From assembly GCA_900466475.1 (NCBI GenBank), contig UBMI01000019.1:62505-126504 (forward strand): a stretch of DNA of 64,000 bases, written 5' to 3'. Below, piece after piece: positions 41,405-49,815 of this stretch. The notes under the pieces are model-generated. The model was not told the DNA's origin, made no database searches, and worked only from the letters and a program-made list of their open reading frames with translations. The translations under genes were made by a program, and so were the position numbers. The number at the start of each line of letters is the position of its first letter. Position 1 is the first letter of the stretch. This DNA comes from Hyphomicrobiales bacterium. GTDB taxonomy: Bacteria > Pseudomonadota > Alphaproteobacteria > Rhizobiales > Rhizobiaceae.

Positions 41405-41423
41405 TGACACGCCTAAAGTGTCA
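41405..41423. promoter_or_regulatory. Second palindrome in the nap leader
   Basis: TGACAC-GCCTAAA-GTGTCA, perfect 6-bp arms, 34 bases before napE. It could bind a further regulator or form an mRNA hairpin. Confidence 0.45.
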
Positions 41424-41456
41424 TAATGGTTGCGTCGGCAACTCTGGGGAGGCGTT

Positions 41457-41666
41457 GTGGCTCAAATCACGGATTCTGTCGCAGAGTTCAAGAGGAAGCG
41501 CAGGCGGGAGCTTTTGACCTTCGCCGTGCTCGCTTTCGGGATTTGGCCCGTGGTCGCCGTCGGCGTCGTCGGCGGTTACGGCTTCATGGTCTGGATGTAC
41601 CAGATCGTCTACGGGCCGCCGGGGCCGCATGAGGTCAAGGCCGCACCTCCCGGCTCGGCAGAGTGA
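41457..41666 (+). CDS. napE: NapE, small membrane protein of the nitrate reductase operon
   Basis: 69 aa. The GTG at 41457 is chosen because GGGGAGG stands just before it; an upstream TTG is less likely. It has one membrane helix (FGIWPVVAVGVVGGYGFMVW) after a basic, cytoplasmic KRKRRRELL. NapE accompanies periplasmic nitrate reductases in alphaproteobacteria; its role is not established. It is the first gene of napEFDABC. Confidence 0.88.
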   Translation: MAQITDSVAEFKRKRRRELLTFAVLAFGIWPVVAVGVVGGYGFMVWMYQIVYGPPGPHEVKAAPPGSAE

Positions 41667-41675
41667 GGGTCTCCA

Positions 41676-42176
41676 ATGGTTCTCTCGACACGCACGCGAC
41701 GCGGTTTTCTGACCGGCAGGGCTCAGCAAGATCCAGCGAGGATACTACCCCCCGGAGCGACTGAAACATCCGTTCGGAGCTGTTCGGGCTGCGGCGCATG
41801 CGTCGATGCCTGTCCCACCAAGATCATTTCGATCCGTTCGGGCATTCCCACCGTGGATTTCCGGCTCGGGGAATGCACCTTCTGCGGCCAGTGCGCGGAA
41901 CGATGTCCCGAGAGCGTCTTTCCGGCCGGTCCCGCCAGCAGCTTTGCCCATCATGCTGTTATCGATGACGGGTGCCTCGCCAATAATTACGTCGACTGTC
42001 AGGCCTGCCGCGACAGCTGTCCTGAAGGTGCCATCCGGTTCTGGCCGCGGCTCGGCGGGCCGTTCGTGCCCGAGCTCGATGCGCATGCCTGTACGGGATG
42101 CGGCGCCTGCATTTCGGTCTGTCCGGCCGATGCAATCGCGATGAAACCGCGCCATCGGGAGACAGCCCATGTCTGA
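41676..42176 (+). CDS. napF: NapF, ferredoxin-type iron-sulphur protein
   Basis: 166 aa with four cysteine clusters: CSGCGACVDACP (36-47), CTFCGQCAERCP (67-78), CLANNYVDCQACRDSCP (100-116), CTGCGACISVCP (139-150). NapF is a cytoplasmic protein that helps mature or load the iron-sulphur cluster of NapA. The start follows napE by 9 bases, and the end overlaps napD by 8 bases. Confidence 0.93.
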   Translation: MVLSTRTRRGFLTGRAQQDPARILPPGATETSVRSCSGCGACVDACPTKIISIRSGIPTVDFRLGECTFCGQCAERCPESVFPAGPASSFAHHAVIDDGCLANNYVDCQACRDSCPEGAIRFWPRLGGPFVPELDAHACTGCGACISVCPADAIAMKPRHRETAHV

Positions 42177-42450
42177 CAGCCGCCATCACGTCTCCAGCGC
42201 CGTCGTCGTCACCCGCCCGGAACTGACCGGAGATGTCGCGGCGCGTCTGGCAGAAATCGAAGGGGTCGAGGTTTACGGCACGGGACCGGGCAAGATCGTC
42301 GTCGTGATCGAAGGGCCGCATTCGGGCGTGCTCGGGGAGAGGCTGATCGGCATTTCGGGGATGGACGGCGTGCTCGCCGCCCACATGGTTTTTGAACAGG
42401 CATTGGAAATCGAGGAGACAATCGATGACGACCGAACTCACGCGGCGTGA
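42169..42450 (+). CDS. napD: NapD, NapA-specific Tat chaperone
   Basis: 93 aa. A ferredoxin-like small fold with HHVSSAVVVTRPEL and IEGVEVYGTGPGKIVVVIEG. NapD binds the Tat signal of NapA and delays export until cofactor insertion. It overlaps napF by 8 bases and napA by 26 bases, so translation of the three is coupled. Confidence 0.93.
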   Translation: MSDSRHHVSSAVVVTRPELTGDVAARLAEIEGVEVYGTGPGKIVVVIEGPHSGVLGERLIGISGMDGVLAAHMVFEQALEIEETIDDDRTHAA

Positions 42451-44929
42451 TCTCCTGAAGGCGCAGGCGGCGGCGATCGCCGCGACGGCTGCCGGCATCG
42501 CTGCGCCCGCTGCGGCGCAATCGGTGCCGGGCGGAGTGGCGGCGCTGGAGATCAAATGGTCGAAGGCGCCGTGCCGCTTCTGCGGCACCGGCTGCGGCGT
42601 CATGGTCGGCGTCAAGGAGAACCAGGTCGTCGCCACCCATGGCGATATGGAGGCGGAGGTCAATCGCGGCCTCAACTGCGTCAAGGGCTACTTCCTCTCC
42701 AAGATCATGTACGGCAAGGACCGGCTGACGAGCCCGCTCCTGCGCAAGCGGGACGGCGTCTACGCCAAGGACGGCGAGTTCGAGCCTGTCACCTGGGAAG
42801 AAGCCTTCGACGTGATGGCGGCGCAGGCAAAGCGCGTGCTGAAGGAAAAGGGGCCGACGGCGCTCGGCATGTTCGGCTCCGGCCAGTGGACCATCTTCGA
42901 AGGCTATGCCGCCACAAAGCTGATGCGGGCGGGCTTCCGCTCCAACAATCTCGATCCCAATGCGCGCCATTGCATGGCTTCGGCGGCGGTCGCCTTCATG
43001 CGCACCTTCGGCATGGACGAGCCGATGGGGTGCTACGACGATTTCGAAAACGCCGATGCCTTCGTGCTCTGGGGCTCGAACATGGCCGAGATGCATCCGA
43101 TCCTCTGGACGCGCGTTGCCGACAGGCGGCTCGGGCACGAGCATGTGAAGGTCGCGGTGCTCTCCACCTTCACGCATCGCAGCATGGACCTTGCCGACAT
43201 ACCGCTGATCTTCAAGCCGGGTTCGGACCTTGCGATCCTGAACTACATTGCAAACCACATCATCCAGACCGGCCGCGTCAACCAGGATTTCGTCGACAAG
43301 CATACGAAGTTCATGAAGGGCACGACCGATATCGGCTACGGCCTGCGCCCCGACAACCCGCTTGAATTGAAGGCCAAGGGTGTCGCCGACGCTGCCAAGA
43401 TGGAGCCGATCGACTTCGAGGCCTTCAAGGCGATGGTCTCGGAATACACGCTCGAAAAGGCGGTCGAGCTCTCCGGCGTCGACAGCGCCTTCCTGGAGCA
43501 ACTCGCGGAACTCTATGCCGATCCCAAGACCAAGGTCATGTCGCTCTGGACCATGGGCTTCAACCAGCATGTGCGCGGCGTCTGGGCCAACCAGATGGTC
43601 TATAACCTGCATCTGCTCACGGGCAAGATTTCCGAGCCGGGCAACAGCCCGTTTTCGCTGACGGGACAGCCGTCGGCCTGCGGCACGGCCCGCGAGGTCG
43701 GCACCTTCGCCCACCGCCTGCCGGCCGACATGGTCGTCACCAATCCCGAGCATCGCAAACATGCCGAGGAAATCTGGAAGGTGCCGGAGGGGCTGCTGCC
43801 GGACAAGCCCGGCTATCACGCCGTCGAGCAGGACCGCATGCTGCATGACGGGAAGCTGAATTTCTACTGGGTGCAGGTCAACAACAACGTACAGGCCGCG
43901 CCGAACACCAGCAACGAGACCTATAAGGGCTACCGCAATCCGGACAATTTCATCGTCGTCTCGGACGCCTATCCGACAGTGACCGCCATGAGCGCCGATT
44001 TGATTCTGCCGGCGGCCATGTGGGTGGAGAAGGAGGGGGCCTACGGCAATGCCGAGCGGCGCACGCATGTCTGGCACCAGCTGGTCAATGCGCCGGGCGA
44101 TGCCCGCTCCGATCTCTGGCAGCTGGTAGAATTTTCCAAGCGCTTCACCACCGACGAGGTCTGGCCCGCCGACATCCTCGACAAGAACCCGGACTACAAG
44201 GGCAAGACGCTCTACCAGGTGCTCTACCAGAACGGAAATGTGGACGAATTCCCCCTGACGGACGTCTCGCCAGACTATGAGAACCGCGAGGCCAAGGCAT
44301 TCGGCTTCTACATCCAGAAGGGACTGTTCGAGGAATATGCCCATTTCGGCCGCGGGCACGGACATGATCTGGCGCCCTACGACATGTACCATCAGGTGCG
44401 CGGCATGCGCTGGCCCGTCGTCGACGGCAAGGAGACGCGGTGGCGCTACCGCGAAGGTTACGACCCCTACGTCAAGCCGGGCGAGGGGCTGAAATTCTAC
44501 GGGCAGAAGGACGGCCGCGCGGTCATCCTGGCGGTGCCTTACGAGCCGCCCGCCGAGTCGCCCGATGACGAGTTCAATTTCTGGCTCGTGACGGGCCGCG
44601 TCCTCGAACATTGGCATTCCGGCTCGATGACGATGCGTGTTCCCGAGCTCTACCGGGCATTTCCCGGCGCGCGCTGTTTCATGAACGGCGACGACGCCAG
44701 GAAGTTGGGCTTCAACCAGGGGGCGGAGGTGCGCATCCAGTCGCGGCGCGGCGAGATCATCAGTCGGGTGGAAATCCGCGGGCGCAACCGCATGCCGCAT
44801 GGCGTGATCTTCGTGCCGTGGTTCGACGCCAGCCAGCTGATCAACAAGGTCACGCTCGACGCCACCGACCCCATCTCCAAGCAGACGGATTTCAAAAAAT
44901 GCGCAGTCAAGCTTCTTCCGGTCGCCTAA
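42425..44929 (+). CDS. napA: NapA, catalytic subunit of periplasmic nitrate reductase
   Basis: 834 aa, the expected size. The Tat signal has Arg7-Arg8 in TRRDLLKAQ and ends near AAPAAAQ. The [4Fe-4S] ligands are Cys50, Cys53, Cys57 and Cys85 (CRFCGTGC, then LNCVKGY). The molybdenum ligand is Cys183 in ARHCMASA. The bis-MGD domains follow to the C-terminus (TDFKKCAVKLLPVA). It reduces nitrate to nitrite in the periplasm with electrons from NapB/NapC. The start is fixed by the RR motif and overlaps napD. Confidence 0.97.
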   Translation: MTTELTRRDLLKAQAAAIAATAAGIAAPAAAQSVPGGVAALEIKWSKAPCRFCGTGCGVMVGVKENQVVATHGDMEAEVNRGLNCVKGYFLSKIMYGKDRLTSPLLRKRDGVYAKDGEFEPVTWEEAFDVMAAQAKRVLKEKGPTALGMFGSGQWTIFEGYAATKLMRAGFRSNNLDPNARHCMASAAVAFMRTFGMDEPMGCYDDFENADAFVLWGSNMAEMHPILWTRVADRRLGHEHVKVAVLSTFTHRSMDLADIPLIFKPGSDLAILNYIANHIIQTGRVNQDFVDKHTKFMKGTTDIGYGLRPDNPLELKAKGVADAAKMEPIDFEAFKAMVSEYTLEKAVELSGVDSAFLEQLAELYADPKTKVMSLWTMGFNQHVRGVWANQMVYNLHLLTGKISEPGNSPFSLTGQPSACGTAREVGTFAHRLPADMVVTNPEHRKHAEEIWKVPEGLLPDKPGYHAVEQDRMLHDGKLNFYWVQVNNNVQAAPNTSNETYKGYRNPDNFIVVSDAYPTVTAMSADLILPAAMWVEKEGAYGNAERRTHVWHQLVNAPGDARSDLWQLVEFSKRFTTDEVWPADILDKNPDYKGKTLYQVLYQNGNVDEFPLTDVSPDYENREAKAFGFYIQKGLFEEYAHFGRGHGHDLAPYDMYHQVRGMRWPVVDGKETRWRYREGYDPYVKPGEGLKFYGQKDGRAVILAVPYEPPAESPDDEFNFWLVTGRVLEHWHSGSMTMRVPELYRAFPGARCFMNGDDARKLGFNQGAEVRIQSRRGEIISRVEIRGRNRMPHGVIFVPWFDASQLINKVTLDATDPISKQTDFKKCAVKLLPVA

Positions 44930-45393
44930 TCTCCAGGCGCGCTCGGGCGATCGCGGCCGTCGCCCTTCTCCTGCTCACCGGCACCGTCACGCTCGCGCAG
45001 ATGGTGCCCTCGTTGTCCGGCAACGAGAACCCGATGGAGAGCAAGGAGGCGAAGCCGGTACCCAAATGGGTGATCGATGACATGAGGAAGATGCGGAACT
45101 ATCCGGACCAGCCTCCGATCATCCCGCATTCGATCGAGGGCTACCAGCTGACGGTGAACGCCAATCGCTGCCTCTCCTGCCATCGGCGCGAGCTGACGGA
45201 AGGCTCCGGTGCGCCGATGATCAGCGTCACCCACTACATGACCCGCGAAGGGCAGATGCTCGCCGATGTCTCGCCGCGGCGATATTTCTGCACCGCCTGC
45301 CACGTGCCGCAGGCGGATGCGAAGCCGCTGGTGCCGAACACCTTCAAGGACATGAGCGAGCTGGGCTTCAAGCCTGCGGGAAGCGAGCAATGA
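44899..45393 (+). CDS. napB: NapB, dihaem cytochrome c subunit
   Basis: 164 aa. An ATG inside the end of napA (31-base overlap) gives a signal peptide (RARAIAAVALLLLTGTVTLA). Two haem sites are present: CLSCH (91-95) and CTACH (131-135), with additional His (IIPHSIEGY, SVTHYMT) as the distal ligands. It passes electrons from NapC to NapA in the periplasm. Its stop overlaps the napC start as ATGA. Confidence 0.95.
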   Translation: MRSQASSGRLISRRARAIAAVALLLLTGTVTLAQMVPSLSGNENPMESKEAKPVPKWVIDDMRKMRNYPDQPPIIPHSIEGYQLTVNANRCLSCHRRELTEGSGAPMISVTHYMTREGQMLADVSPRRYFCTACHVPQADAKPLVPNTFKDMSELGFKPAGSEQ

Positions 45394-46097
45394 TCGGGAG
45401 GATCAAAACGATAGTCCTGTGGTGCTGGCGCCTGTTGCGCTCGCCGGCAACGACACTCAGCCTGGCATTCCTGACGCTCGGCGGCTTTGTCGGCGGGGTC
45501 ATGTTCTGGGGTGCCTTCAATACTGCGCTCGAAGTGACCAATACCGAGGCCTTCTGCACCGGCTGCCATGAAATGAAAACGAACGTCTATGAGGAGCTGA
45601 GCCGCACGGTTCACTTCTCGAACCGTTCGGGCGTTCGCGCCACATGCCCGGACTGCCATGTGCCGCACCAGTGGACCGACAAGATCGCGCGCAAGATGCA
45701 GGCGTCGAAGGAAGTCTGGGGCAAGATATTCGGGACGATCAACACGCGCGAAAAATTCCTCGACAAGCGGCTGGAACTCGCCGAGCACGAATGGGCGCGG
45801 CTGAAGGCCAATGACAGCCTGGAATGCCGGAACTGCCACTCGATGGGCGCCATGGACCTGACGAAACAGACCGTGCGCGCCGCCGAGATCCACACGCGAT
45901 ACCTGCTGCCGGGCAAGGCGACCTGCATCGATTGCCACAAGGGCATCGCGCATGAGCTTCCGAACATGGAAGGCGTCGATCCGGGCTGGAAGGTTCCGGC
46001 TGAATTGATGGGCAGGAATGCCGATCCCGGCTGGCATGAGCGGGCCAAGCTCGCGGCCTATCTCGGCACGGCCGATGCGGTGGCCGTCGACAACTGA
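45390..46097 (+). CDS. napC: NapC, tetrahaem quinol dehydrogenase
   Basis: 235 aa. One N-terminal membrane helix (ATTLSLAFLTLGGFVGGVMF) and four haem sites: CTGCH (56-60), CPDCH (86-90), CRNCH (146-150), CIDCH (179-183), as in the NapC/NirT family. It takes electrons from ubiquinol and passes them to NapAB. It is the last gene of the operon; no napGH, napK or nitrite reductase follows. Confidence 0.95.
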   Translation: MIGRIKTIVLWCWRLLRSPATTLSLAFLTLGGFVGGVMFWGAFNTALEVTNTEAFCTGCHEMKTNVYEELSRTVHFSNRSGVRATCPDCHVPHQWTDKIARKMQASKEVWGKIFGTINTREKFLDKRLELAEHEWARLKANDSLECRNCHSMGAMDLTKQTVRAAEIHTRYLLPGKATCIDCHKGIAHELPNMEGVDPGWKVPAELMGRNADPGWHERAKLAAYLGTADAVAVDN

Positions 46098-46208
46098 CGG
46101 CTGCGGCGGACAGGGCATGTCTGTGAAGGTCCGGAGCTCCAAGCCTCTGAAAGCGGCAGGCTTTCCGGGGCTTGGAACGTTTGCCGGGGCATCCGCGTTT
46201 TCGCCGTC

Positions 46209-47192
46209 ATGATGTACGTGCAGCCCGTTCCTTCGCCGCTTGTCTCCCCGCGGGTCGGCAAGATCGTTCAGACCGGCCGCGAGCAGATCCATATGCTCGA
46301 AAGCGGCAGCGCGGGTGCGGATCCCGTCGTGCTGCTGCATGGCTGCGGCAGTATCGCCGAGGAGGTGATGATGCCGTTTTCGGGCAGTGGCCTCCACATT
46401 CTCGCGCCCGACAGGCCGGGTTATGGTTTCAGCGCGGCACTGCCTGCCGGCGAGCGCGGGCCGCTTGGCCAGTCCTTCTGGCTGGAGCGTTTGCTGGAGG
46501 CGCTGGCGTTTGAGCGTGTGGTGCTCGCTGCCCACTCGATCGGCTGCGCGGCAGCCCTGCATCTGGCCACCCGCCGGCCGGATCTGCTGAAAGGCCTGTT
46601 TCTCATCTCGCCCTGCTGCCGGCCCGTTCCCTTCAAGCCGCTGATCGTGCTGCGCAGCGCCGTCGCTCCCTTCGTCGGCCCGGTCATTCGCCAGCATGTG
46701 ATTGCCCGCTGGTCGTCCTACTTCCTCGAGCGCGGCCTGCGCACCTCGTCCCATCCCAATCCCGTCGCCGCAGGGCTTTTCGCGCTGCCGGCCATGCATG
46801 TGGTCAATGCTGCCTCGATTGCCACCATGGCCGAGGAACTCTGGGCCTTCAACGGCGACATGCAGCCGCTCCGGAGCCTGCCGGCGGAGCTACCGGTTTC
46901 CGTTCTCTTCGGCCGTGAGGACCGGATCATCGGACCGCGCTGGCATCTCGACTGGCTTCACGAGAGGCATCCGGCGGCAAAGGTTGAACTGCTGGATGGG
47001 ATCGGCCACATGCCGCACCATGTCGCCTCCGATCTGGCGGTGACGATGCTGGGCGATCTTGCCGGCAAGACGCCGGGCGATCTTGCAGGCAAGACGCCGG
47101 GCGATCTTGCGGACAAGACGTCGGGCGATCTTGCAGGCAAGACGCTGGGCGAAACCGGTGAGGGGAGCCAGTCCACAATCGCGGTCGCCTAA
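46209..47192 (+). CDS. Alpha/beta hydrolase with C-terminal octapeptide repeats
   Basis: 327 aa. Oxyanion strand PVVLLHGCGS near 40-49, nucleophile elbow AAHSIGCAAA with Ser near 111, acid in FGREDRIIG, His in DGIGHMPHHV. The fold ends near residue 280; the last 47 residues are four GDLAGKTP-type repeats encoded by a 24-bp tandem repeat, followed by a tail. The start is MM with no clear ribosome site. No signal peptide is seen. The substrate is unknown. It follows napC by 111 bases, probably as a separate unit. Confidence 0.85.
   Translation: MMYVQPVPSPLVSPRVGKIVQTGREQIHMLESGSAGADPVVLLHGCGSIAEEVMMPFSGSGLHILAPDRPGYGFSAALPAGERGPLGQSFWLERLLEALAFERVVLAAHSIGCAAALHLATRRPDLLKGLFLISPCCRPVPFKPLIVLRSAVAPFVGPVIRQHVIARWSSYFLERGLRTSSHPNPVAAGLFALPAMHVVNAASIATMAEELWAFNGDMQPLRSLPAELPVSVLFGREDRIIGPRWHLDWLHERHPAAKVELLDGIGHMPHHVASDLAVTMLGDLAGKTPGDLAGKTPGDLADKTSGDLAGKTLGETGEGSQSTIAVA
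47051..47146 (+). repeat. Four 24-bp tandem repeats inside the hydrolase gene
   Basis: Units of the form GGGCGATCTTGC followed by nGGCAAGACGCn repeat four times in frame, giving GDLAGKTP. The number can change without frameshift. Confidence 0.9.
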
Positions 47193-47264
47193 GGGCGTCG
47201 CGCAAAAAAAAGCCCGCCTGGCTAAGGCGAGCCGAAAGTTGCTGCCCTTGTCGGGCATGGGAAG

Positions 47265-47465
47265 TCAAGCGGTGGTAAGGGCCTCGCTGGATCGGGCCTC
47301 CGGAACTGCGGGCCGCGGAGCGGCGTTTTCGCCGGCGCGGCGGGCCAGCTGCCGGCTGGCGGTATCGAGCAGGGTTGCGAAGGCGGCAAGGCTGATCCTG
47401 TCGGCGCGCAGCATCTGGCGGATCAGCGGATCCCTCAGCATATCCGATGCGGTCATCTCATTCAT
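47265..47465 (-). CDS. Small hypothetical protein
   Basis: 66 aa with AAGGAGGA at the right distance. The first 38 residues (begins MNEMTASDMLRDPLIRQMLR, then ADRISLAAFATLLDTA) are well-formed helices, as in small rhizobial proteins expressed with lipid or stress genes. The rest is Ala/Pro-rich. The function is unknown. The gap 47466-47852 upstream holds its leader and no other gene that I can support. Confidence 0.65.
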   Translation of the reverse strand: MNEMTASDMLRDPLIRQMLRADRISLAAFATLLDTASRQLARRAGENAAPRPAVPEARSSEALTTA

Positions 47466-47852
47466 AGCTGGTCCTCCTTGTCCGAACCTATGGTAGGCGT
47501 TGTTTGTAAAGAATACATGTCAAGGTGGTGACAAAAGCAAGGCGGAGGCGACGAACATTCGAAGGCGGTCGTGGTCATCGTCATCGCTGTTCTCCCTGAC
47601 CTCCCTGGCAAGATGACGCGAGCAGGCGCGAATTCGACAGCCGGTGCCAATTTTCGCCATCGGTCATGCTGCAGAATGGGCGTCAGTGCCGGGTGGCAAG
47701 TCGGGCGGGGACGGGCGTTTTGACGGTGGCGAGCCTGTCGCGGTATAGAAGACGGGTCTTCCGAAAATCCCTTCGGGGTTTTCGTTCCGCCGGCAAGGCC
47801 GCGGCCGCCATCTGCCGTCGGCCTCGCAGAATTTCCAACCGAGGAGACGGGC

Positions 47853-48161
47853 ATGAGCAGGTTGAACAGCAGTGCGTTTGCCTTGTCAGGTGCGGTGCTT
47901 GTGATGAGCCTTGCGCCGGCATTTGCCGAGGACAAGGCGGCGGTGATCTATCGCTGCGATGACGGCGAGGGCGCCACCGCAAGCTTCGTGACCGAGCCGA
48001 GCGCGGTGCTGCTGACCACGGGCGGGAAGAGCTTCCGTCTGCCGCAGGGCATGTCCGGTTCCGGCGCGCGCTACACCGACGGCACCGTGCTGTTCTGGAT
48101 CAAGGGCAACGATGCGCAGCTGGAGGCGCCCGGGCGAGCCACCAGCTGCCACGTGCAGTAA
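47853..48161 (+). CDS. MliC family lysozyme inhibitor-like protein
   Basis: 102 aa with signal peptide (LSGAVLVMSLAPAFAEDK) and no lipobox Cys, so probably periplasmic and soluble rather than the lipoprotein form. The MliC/PliC domain is AVIYRCDDGEGATASFV, LPQGMSGSGARYTDG and VLFWIKGNDAQLE, with the Cys pair (YRCDD, TSCHVQ). MliC proteins bind and inhibit c-type lysozyme. GAGGAG precedes the ATG. Confidence 0.88.
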   Translation: MSRLNSSAFALSGAVLVMSLAPAFAEDKAAVIYRCDDGEGATASFVTEPSAVLLTTGGKSFRLPQGMSGSGARYTDGTVLFWIKGNDAQLEAPGRATSCHVQ

Positions 48162-48269
48162 GCCGGCGCCTTCGGGCCGGTTGCGTCGAGAGGCCTGATT
48201 TCGCGACAAGCGGAACTTTTGCGGCTGCGCATTGTTCGTTTCGTGGCGCCTCAATCAGGAGAAACAATC

Positions 48270-48797
48270 ATGAAGCCTTTTCTCATCGCCGGTCTTGCCA
48301 TGCTCATCGCATCGCCCGTGCTTGCGCAGACAGCCGCAGAGAAAACCGGTGTCAATTCCGCCCTCGGGGTTGCACCGAAGACAGAGGATTTCGTTGCGGA
48401 GGCGGCGACATCGGACATGTTCGAGATCGATTCCAGCAAGCTTGCCATCGCGCGTTCGGACGCTGCGACCAAGGCTTTCGCCGAGCAGATGGTGAAGGAC
48501 CATCAGAAGACGTCGCAGGAGCTGAAGGCGCTGGTCTCCGGTGGCAAGGTGCAGGCGAAGATCCCGCAGACGATGACATCGGCCCAGAAGGAGATGCTCG
48601 ACAAGCTCAGCAGCCTGCAGGGCGAGGATTTCACCAAGCAGTATCATGCCGACCAGGAGGAGGCGCATGAGGATGCCGTCGATCTCTTCAAGCGCTACGG
48701 CGATGAAGGCGACAATCCGGATCTGAAGGCCTGGGCCGCGAAGACCCGCCCGGCGCTCGAGCATCACCTGCAGATGGCTAAGGACCTGAACAAGTAG
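48270..48797 (+). CDS. DUF4142 family secreted protein
   Basis: 175 aa. The start at MKPFLIAGLAMLIASPVLA has CAGGAG upstream; the longer frame is not protein-like. After the signal peptide: DFVAEAATSDMFEIDSSKLA, DAATKAFAEQMVKDHQKTSQ, EALEHHLQMAK-like end, the ferritin-like four-helix DUF4142 pattern. Periplasmic; possibly iron or stress-related, not proven. Confidence 0.88.
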   Translation: MKPFLIAGLAMLIASPVLAQTAAEKTGVNSALGVAPKTEDFVAEAATSDMFEIDSSKLAIARSDAATKAFAEQMVKDHQKTSQELKALVSGGKVQAKIPQTMTSAQKEMLDKLSSLQGEDFTKQYHADQEEAHEDAVDLFKRYGDEGDNPDLKAWAAKTRPALEHHLQMAKDLNK

Positions 48798-48872
48798 GCC
48801 ATTCGGTCGCCGGCAGCGCGCTGCGGTGCTTTTCAGGTCAGGCACCCGGGCATCGCAGCCAGCCGCACCACG

Positions 48873-49733
48873 TCAAAACGCGCTCTTCAGCGCCTCCATC
48901 ACCACTCTCACGGCCGGCACGTCCCTGATCTCGGCGTGGACCACCAGCCAGATCTCCCGCGTCAGAGCGTTTTCGTCCCCGATGCGCTGAAGGCCATCCG
49001 CATCCGTAACCGCGAAATCCGGCAGCAGCACCACGCCGCCGCCGAGCCTTGCGGCGGCGGCCTGAAATTCCAGCACCGAAGAGCGGATTGCGATCGGACG
49101 GTCGGCGGCGAGTTCGGTCAGGCGCAATTGCTGCGGCGAGGCGTTCATGCCCTCGTCATAGCCGATGAAGGTCCATTGCGCTTCCGGCACGCTTTCGAGA
49201 TAGGTCTTCGCTGCATAGAGGTGGAAGGCCATGTCGCCGAGCCTGGTGATGGCATAATCGCCATCTTCGGGGCGTGACATGCGCACGGCAATATCGGCCT
49301 CGCGGCGGTTCAGCGAGGCGAGGCGTTTTTCGCCGACAAGCGTGATCTCGACGCCTGGATGCTCGCGCCTGAGGGCGGCGACAGGTTTTGCCAGCAGCAC
49401 GCTCGAGAGCGCCGGCGGGGCGCTGATCCGCACATGGCCGCGCGTCTCCGTGGCGCTTGCGCGGCCGAGCTGCTCGATGACAGCCATCTGCTGGGCGACG
49501 AGGGCCGCATGTTTCGCAACCTGCTCGCCATCGCCGGTCAGGATGATGCGCCGCCCGCGGCGGTCGACGAGCTTGCGGCCGAGATTTTTCTCGAGGGCGG
49601 CGATGCGCCGGCTGATCGTCGCGTGCTCGACGCCGATCTGCCTTGCCGCGCCGAGAAAGGTTCCCGCCTGCGCCAGCGCCAGGAAATGCCTGAGATCGTC
49701 CCAGTCAATATGTGTGAATTCCTTCCCAATCAT
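48873..49733 (-). CDS. LysR family regulator
   Basis: 286 aa. HTH: GTFLGAARQIGVEHATISRR, then IAALEKNLGRKLVDRRGRR, followed by the substrate-binding domain. The start is at MIGKEFTHIDWDDLRHFLAL; a GTG 10 codons upstream is open. It is divergent from the quinone oxidoreductase, 82 bp away. TGTGTGAA and TTCACACA (49711-49718, 49753-49760) form a wide inverted repeat around its start, a possible autoregulatory site. Confidence 0.88.
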   Translation of the reverse strand: MIGKEFTHIDWDDLRHFLALAQAGTFLGAARQIGVEHATISRRIAALEKNLGRKLVDRRGRRIILTGDGEQVAKHAALVAQQMAVIEQLGRASATETRGHVRISAPPALSSVLLAKPVAALRREHPGVEITLVGEKRLASLNRREADIAVRMSRPEDGDYAITRLGDMAFHLYAAKTYLESVPEAQWTFIGYDEGMNASPQQLRLTELAADRPIAIRSSVLEFQAAAARLGGGVVLLPDFAVTDADGLQRIGDENALTREIWLVVHAEIRDVPAVRVVMEALKSAF

Positions 49734-49815
49734 TGTGCGACGATAGGGAATTTTCACACACAAGGCGAGCGGCTAGTTTGCCCCCATCCGTAAACCCCAT
49801 GAAGGAGAATGACCG

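Noticed and set aside
42209..44800. 863-aa open frame on the minus strand, antisense to napD/napA
   Set aside because: It lies opposite napA, whose cofactor motifs are complete. The predicted protein is Arg/His/Ala-rich with no domains: a high-GC mirror frame.
45234..46799. 521-aa minus-strand frame opposite napB, napC and the hydrolase
   Set aside because: The plus strand carries haem and hydrolase motifs; the mirror frame has none and no ribosome site.
47462..47935. 157-aa minus-strand frame in the gap before the MliC-like gene
   Set aside because: It overlaps the signal peptide of the MliC gene in mirror orientation and has no site or domain.
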